A stretch of DNA of 9,749 nt from Actinobacteria bacterium 13_1_20CM_4_69_9 (lineage in GTDB: Bacteria > Actinomycetota > Thermoleophilia > Gaiellales > Gaiellaceae): positions 1 through 9,749 of the forward strand of contig MNJC01000020.1 in the NCBI GenBank assembly GCA_001920085.1, in the 5' to 3' direction. The position numbers were made by a program, and so were the translations under genes. Below are positions 6,359 to 9,749 of the stretch, in pieces. Below the pieces are notes generated by a model. It had not been told where the DNA came from, made no database searches, and worked only from the letters and a program-made list of their open reading frames with translations. Numbering within the stretch: the first letter of the stretch is position 1; each line of letters opens with the position of its first letter.

Positions 6359-7308
6359 ACGTTTCGCCGCAGCAGCACGAACCCGAGCGGCAGGAGCGCC
6401 ATCAGCGCGACGTACGGGCCGAGGGAGACGCGTGTCCGCTGCTCGCGGACCGACGTCTGCGGGCCGGTGCCCAGGAAGCCTTTCGTCCGCGAGACGAGCG
6501 CCCCTGGATCTTCACCCAGGACCTCGCCGCCGCCGGACGCCGCGATCCGCTGCACGGCCTGGTTCGACTGGGGATCCGGTCGGTAGCCCGGATCGACGTT
6601 GTTGCGCCCGAGGTAGATCTTCTCGTCAGGGCCCCAGAGGTGCACGAAGAGGACGTGGACGTTGCCTTTGTCGAAGTCCTTCTTCAGCAGCGCGTCGTCG
6701 AAGTACTTGCTCTCCCCGTCGCTGAAGATGACGAGCACGCGCTTGGCCGCACCGGCGCCGTAGAAGTTGTTGGTTCCGACGTCGCCGAGCGAGCTGTAGT
6801 CGGTCGCAAGGTCCTCGGTCCCCGACGGCGGCGGCCGCTCGATGCCGACCGCGTCGCGGACCACCGACTCGTAGACGTTGGGGTCGAGCGTCGGGAACAG
6901 GTGTGGGAGCACGCGGTCGGTCAGCGAGACGACGCCGAACGGGACGTCGGGGACTCCGTGTCGGAGCCTCAGCGCGAGCTGCTTCGCCCGCTGGAGGCGG
7001 TCGGGCGCGCCGGCGCTGCTGCGCGCGAGCATCGAGCGCGAGACGTCGAAGAGGACATAGACCTGCGCGTCCGAGCGGCCTGTGTGACTACGCGTGCCCG
7101 AGATGACCGGCTGGGCGGCCGCGATCCCGAGGAACGCCGCGACCACGGCCAGCGCGGCGGGAATGCCCAGGCGCGAGCGCAGAGGCGGCAGCGTCAGCCC
7201 GATCCGCTCCGACACGCGACGGGAGCGCAGCTCGAGCAGCGCGTACGCACCGAGCGGAAGAACGACGGCGAGCGCGACGAGCGCGCCGAGCGGCGACAGG
7301 AACGTCAT
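6355..7308 (-). CDS. VWA domain membrane protein (BatA/BatB-like)
   Basis: This 317-residue protein begins with FLSPLGALVALAVVLPLGAY, like the N-terminus of BatA proteins, with TM segments at about 5-25 and 47-66. A VWA domain follows (about 82-275). The metal-ion-dependent adhesion site is visible as DVSRS (Asp88, Ser90, Ser92) with FSDGES (Asp197); Thr169 is the likely third-loop residue. A final TM helix spans about 296-313 and ends in RRNV. By family knowledge, such proteins work with MoxR AAA+ ATPases and DUF58 proteins in envelope assembly or stress tolerance; the exact role here is not known. The start follows the previous gene's stop by only 8 nt, and its Shine-Dalgarno is weak (GGTG), so translational coupling is likely. 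Its stop overlaps that of the convergent protease gene. Confidence 0.85.
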   Translation of the reverse strand: MTFLSPLGALVALAVVLPLGAYALLELRSRRVSERIGLTLPPLRSRLGIPAALAVVAAFLGIAAAQPVISGTRSHTGRSDAQVYVLFDVSRSMLARSSAGAPDRLQRAKQLALRLRHGVPDVPFGVVSLTDRVLPHLFPTLDPNVYESVVRDAVGIERPPPSGTEDLATDYSSLGDVGTNNFYGAGAAKRVLVIFSDGESKYFDDALLKKDFDKGNVHVLFVHLWGPDEKIYLGRNNVDPGYRPDPQSNQAVQRIAASGGGEVLGEDPGALVSRTKGFLGTGPQTSVREQRTRVSLGPYVALMALLPLGFVLLRRNV

Positions 7309-7316
7309 GGCGGCAC

Positions 7317-7862
7317 CTAGTAGCCGGAGCCCGGCTTCGCCAGAGCGGCGCCGCCGCCGCGGCCGGGCCCGTGTGCCGCGCCGCCGCCCGTGCTCGTCGG
7401 CTGCTGCTTGAGCAACCGCAACGCAAGCTCGAGGTTGAACTTCGCGTCCTCGTTCGCCTGGTCGAACGTGAGCGCGCCGCGAAACTCACGCGACGCGAAG
7501 AGCAGGAAGCGGAGCCGCTGGCCGGGGTCGTCGGTCGCCGCCAGCGCGAGGCCGATGATCCCGAGCAGGTTCGCGGCCTGCGAGCGGCGCGCCTGGCTCT
7601 TCCCTTCGCGGATGTACGCCGCGAGCGCCACCGTTGCCTCGCTGCGGATCGCGTCGATGTTCGTGTGCTCCCACTTGTTCGCTCGCGGCTGGGCGAGATA
7701 GAAGTGCCTCAGCGTGTCGCGGTAGAAGAGGTCGTCGTCGACGGCGAGCATCCGCTTCGCCGGGTGGAAGGGAACGAGCTGCTGCGGCTTCCAGAGGTCC
7801 GAGCGCGTCGGCTGGAACTTGAAGCGAACGTCGTCGCGCGCGAACGCCGTCTGCACAACGCG
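7317..7862 (-). CDS. C-terminal part of frameshifted VWA membrane protein
   Basis: From about position 7862 down to the stop at 7317 this frame encodes a protein-like sequence starting VVQTAFARDDVRFKFQP and ending in a Gly-rich tail (GGGAAHGPGRGGG). Upstream of 7862 the same frame is Arg/Gly-rich shadow sequence, so this is not an independent gene but the continuation of the VWA gene in the frame shifted by one base. The roughly 180 residues include AYIREGKSQARRSQAANLLG, LLFASREFRGALTFDQ and NEDAKFNLELALRLLKQQ. These are amphipathic helices that look like a TPR-type domain on the cytoplasmic side after the second TM helix, but I could not assign a family. The stop is 8 nt from the next VWA gene. 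Confidence 0.6.
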   Translation of the reverse strand, partial: RVVQTAFARDDVRFKFQPTRSDLWKPQQLVPFHPAKRMLAVDDDLFYRDTLRHFYLAQPRANKWEHTNIDAIRSEATVALAAYIREGKSQARRSQAANLLGIIGLALAATDDPGQRLRFLLFASREFRGALTFDQANEDAKFNLELALRLLKQQPTSTGGGAAHGPGRGGGAALAKPGSGY

Positions 7863-8647
7863 AGCGCGATCAGCAGCCACGGCGTATGGCTGCCCTGGGC
7901 GCCTTCGGTCTGCCCGAGCCCGCCGCTCGTCCGCTCCACGGGCTGTGTGAACGCGCCGGGGCCGGCCAGGTTCTTGAACAGCGAGAGGTTGTCCGCGCGC
8001 GGCGCCACCGCGACGATGCGGAACGGGACGCCCTCCGACCGGAACGTGTTGAACGCCAGCGCCACGCGAGGGACATCGTCCGGCGCCGTGTCGAGATCGC
8101 TGACGAGCAGGATCGGGCCCTTTGGCTGGCCCGCCCGCTCCAAGGCCGCGTGCGCAACCGCCAGGCCGGATGAGATCTGCGTGCCGCCGGAGAACGACGT
8201 CGACCACGGGTTCGGCGGGTACGGATCGGGCCCTGGCTTTGGCGGAACCGCGGCGAAGTAGCGGACCAGCGGCTGCAGCTCGCTCGACGGGGAGCCGGGC
8301 GGCAGCAGCTCGTACGCGATGTCGGAGAACGCCACGAGCCCGATGCGCGTGTGCGCGGCGATCAGCTGCTGCAGTACGTTCGTGATCGTCTGGTTCGCGT
8401 CCGGCTTGATGCTGCGCGAGACGTCGAGCACGAGCATCCCGCCGATGCCGCCGGGCACGAGGCCGCGGTCGGCGGCCGCTTTGCTTCTCCCGGTGTCGAC
8501 CGCCGCGACGACGAGCCCGATCAGCAGGACCCCGAGAGCGACGCGCAGGAGAAGGGTGCGGCGCACGGCAGGGCCCATCGTCGCCGTCGTCGCGATCGGG
8601 ATCGTCGCGCCGCGCGCCTTTCGCAGCCAGTTACGCAGCGTGTCCAT
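7709..8647 (-). CDS. VWA domain membrane protein, N-terminal part (frameshifted)
   Basis: The reading frame encodes a TM helix (about 31-50), then a VWA domain (about 68-235) with the adhesion site DVSRS (Asp75, Ser77, Ser79), GGTQ (Thr156) and VSDLD (Asp184). It then enters a second TM helix, PWLLIALAL (257-264). At about 7858-7861 the frame changes character. The remaining 48 codons of this frame are Arg/Ser-rich junk, whereas the continuation VVQTAFARDD sits in the neighbouring frame. One missing base, for example a G restoring GCG-GTT-GTG, would join both parts into a protein of about 443 residues. The start at 8647 is supported by a GGAGGA Shine-Dalgarno (8651-8656) and overlaps the upstream gene by 17 bp. 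Either this is an assembly or sequencing error or the gene is truly broken. No slippery heptamer for programmed frameshifting is visible. Confidence 0.8.
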   Translation of the reverse strand: MDTLRNWLRKARGATIPIATTATMGPAVRRTLLLRVALGVLLIGLVVAAVDTGRSKAAADRGLVPGGIGGMLVLDVSRSIKPDANQTITNVLQQLIAAHTRIGLVAFSDIAYELLPPGSPSSELQPLVRYFAAVPPKPGPDPYPPNPWSTSFSGGTQISSGLAVAHAALERAGQPKGPILLVSDLDTAPDDVPRVALAFNTFRSEGVPFRIVAVAPRADNLSLFKNLAGPGAFTQPVERTSGGLGQTEGAQGSHTPWLLIALALCRRRSRATTFASSSSRRARTSGSRSSSFPSTRRSGCSPSTTTSSTATR

Positions 8648-9542
8648 TCGTCCTCCGAGTGATCACGCGTCGCACGTCCAGCGTCAGCGGCTGTGTGAGG
8701 GTGAGTAGCGGCGTGGGCTCCGCCCACGCGAGCTGCTTGGCGGCGACCGCGAGCTCCGGCTCGCCGCTGCGCGAGAGCTCGTGCGAGAGCAGCTCGAGCG
8801 CCTTGCGCTTCTCCGGAGATTCCGCCGGCGCTCGCTCGACGAGGACGACAGCGCGTTCGAGCGGGCTGAGCACGCGCAGCCGCAGCCTCCCCGTGAACGC
8901 GAAGCGCACGAGCGCGAACAGCCCCAGCGCGAAGAGCAGCCCTGCTGCGACGAACAGCACGATGCGCAGGGTGTGCGGCGAAGTGCCGTAGGAGACAGGG
9001 AGCGGATCGGTCGTCGCGCGCCAGCTCGGCTGCTCGAAGGGATCGGCGCCGTTGAGATCCTGCGCCGTCGTCCGCGGGCCGATCGTCGTCCCCTGCCAGG
9101 GGAGCGACAGCGTGTGCCTGCCCCCGCTCTTCGCCGTGTAGAAGACCCGAACGGGCGGGAACTGAACGTGGATGGGCTCCGGCTCGTCCTTCGAGAGGCA
9201 GACGTTCGTGAGGCAGATCAGCTCGGCGGAGTACACGAGCCGCGTCAGCCGGCCCGTGTCCTTGCGCGCGACCTGCGGGGTGCCGAGCCGCACGAACGGC
9301 TCGAAGTGGCCGGTGAACCCGACGCGCGCCGGATCGACGCGCCTGCGGTCGACGATGACCTGGACCGACGCGCGCACGCGGTCGCCGAAGAGGACTCCCG
9401 AGCGCGACAGCTGCGTTCCGCCTTCGACCGCCTCGGCCGGAACGGCCTGGCGCTTCGGGCCGGTCAGCAGGGTCAACAGCAGCGTCGCCGTCAGCGCGAG
9501 CGCCGCGATCGCACCGGCGATCAGCAGACGCCGCCTCGTCAC
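8631..9542 (-). CDS. Two-TM membrane protein of the Bat-type operon (BatD-like position)
   Basis: This 303-residue protein starts at GTG 9542, which overlaps the upstream stop as GTGA, the usual sign of translational coupling. An in-frame upstream ATG at 9581 would overlap the neighbouring gene by 43 bp and is less likely. After a basic TRRR start comes a TM helix (about 6-27), an extracytoplasmic beta-rich domain (about 30-185), a second TM helix (about 192-216) and a cytoplasmic helical tail with LERAVVLVERA and EKRKALELLSHELSRSGEPEL. The outer domain has two close cysteines (110 and 115, ICLTNVC) that could form a disulfide. I do not recognise a named family. The topology and place between DUF58 and VWA genes match that of BatD or other accessory proteins in MoxR/Bat clusters, so the assignment rests on context. 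Confidence 0.75.
   Translation of the reverse strand: MTRRRLLIAGAIAALALTATLLLTLLTGPKRQAVPAEAVEGGTQLSRSGVLFGDRVRASVQVIVDRRRVDPARVGFTGHFEPFVRLGTPQVARKDTGRLTRLVYSAELICLTNVCLSKDEPEPIHVQFPPVRVFYTAKSGGRHTLSLPWQGTTIGPRTTAQDLNGADPFEQPSWRATTDPLPVSYGTSPHTLRIVLFVAAGLLFALGLFALVRFAFTGRLRLRVLSPLERAVVLVERAPAESPEKRKALELLSHELSRSGEPELAVAAKQLAWAEPTPLLTLTQPLTLDVRRVITRRTNGHAA
8651..8656 (-). promoter_or_regulatory. Shine-Dalgarno of the first VWA gene
   Basis: On the minus strand GGAGGA stands 3 nt before the ATG at 8647, inside the end of the upstream gene. It supports the 8647 start and shows that the 17-bp gene overlap is real. Confidence 0.75.
9539..9542 (-). promoter_or_regulatory. GTGA stop/start overlap
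   Basis: The TGA stop of the probable DUF58 gene (9541-9539) overlaps the GTG start (9542-9540) of the next gene. This 4-bp overlap decides the start of the downstream gene and indicates coupled translation within the operon. Confidence 0.65.
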
Positions 9543-9749
9543 CACGAGTGCCCCCGAGAGACGATGCGCTCGTCTGCCCACTCGAGGAATGCCTGGAAGA
9601 TGTCGCCGCGGTCGGAGGTCGTCACGAGCACGGGGCCCAGGTCGAGCGTGCGGAAAAGCGCAAGGAGCTCCGCTGCGCGCCGCTCGTTCTCGTCGCGCAT
9701 GACCGCCGCCTCGCGGTCGGTCAGGCGAACGGACACGAAGTGACCGCTC
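9539..9749 (-). CDS. C-terminus of a probable DUF58 protein (partial, cut by window edge)
   Basis: The frame is open through the right end of the window and encodes about 69 residues: SGHFVSVRLTDREA, then RDENERRAAELLALF, then LGPVLVTTSDRGDIFQAF and LEWADER, ending in RGHSW. The pattern of a beta strand, a long charged helix, a strand with TTSD and a final Trp-containing helix resembles the C-terminal end of DUF58 proteins, which carry a degenerate VWA-like fold. A GTG at 9736 could be mistaken for the start, but the sequence before it (SGHF) continues the same protein. DUF58 genes normally sit between moxR and the VWA genes, which agrees with its position as the first visible gene of this cluster. 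The short length keeps the family call uncertain. Confidence 0.6.
   Translation of the reverse strand, partial: SGHFVSVRLTDREAAVMRDENERRAAELLALFRTLDLGPVLVTTSDRGDIFQAFLEWADERIVSRGHSW

Noticed and set aside
7780..7870. Programmed ribosomal frameshift joining the two VWA parts
   Set aside because: The shift is in the -1 direction, but no X-XXY-YYZ slippery heptamer appears at the junction; a missing base explains the data more simply.
7371..8261. 296-codon plus-strand open frame opposite the VWA operon
   Set aside because: Arg/Glu-rich shadow of the minus-strand genes with no motif and no ribosome binding site.
1..9749. CRISPR array, tRNA, transposon ends or prophage genes
   Set aside because: No spaced short direct repeats of constant spacer size, no tRNA-like cloverleaf with a recognisable T-loop, and no transposase, integrase or phage structural protein was found on either strand.

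Overview
This window is GC-rich and carries densely packed coding strands with long shadow ORFs. It looks like chromosomal DNA from a high-GC Gram-positive-type bacterium. The combination of an LPxTG-type wall-anchored protein, secreted proteins and a DUF58/von Willebrand factor A (VWA) membrane cluster fits Actinobacteria. A Thermoleophilia-like soil lineage is my guess from general resemblance only; no rRNA or other marker gene is present to confirm it. I see no tRNA, rRNA, CRISPR array, transposase or phage gene.

Left part (1-3181), surface and secreted proteins. A long leader (1-286) holds paired palindromes and a 13-bp hairpin directly before a strong Shine-Dalgarno. It precedes a small exported protein (287-1153) with a 58-residue super-repeat, regularly spaced Asn/Gln residues and a C-terminal LPFTG sorting signal. 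A perfect 13-bp stem-loop (1162-1197) separates it from a convergent gene for a secreted right-handed beta-helix protein (1203-3080, minus strand). That protein is an internal tandem duplication of one pectate-lyase-3-like unit.

Middle (3081-6358). A short divergent intergenic region leads into a large secreted S8 (subtilisin-family) protease. It has a complete Asp/His/Ser triad, a propeptide, an Ig-like linker domain and five C-terminal repeats of 106-107 residues that resemble PPC domains.

Right part (6355-9749, minus strand, read right to left), a Bat-type membrane cluster. It contains the C-terminus of a probable DUF58 protein (cut by the window edge), a two-TM protein with an extracytoplasmic domain, a VWA membrane protein split by a frameshift, and a second VWA membrane protein. 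Short overlaps (GTGA, 17 bp) and an 8-nt gap suggest one translationally coupled operon. In known relatives a MoxR AAA+ ATPase lies upstream, which here would be beyond position 9749. The operon's last stop codon overlaps the protease stop codon in the shared tetranucleotide CTAG.

Most notable: the Asn/Gln-ladder LPxTG protein with its structured leader, the duplicated beta-helix protein, and the frameshift inside a transmembrane helix of the first VWA gene. I do not see clear evidence of a wholly new multi-gene system; the best candidate for something undescribed is the repeat-containing wall protein.
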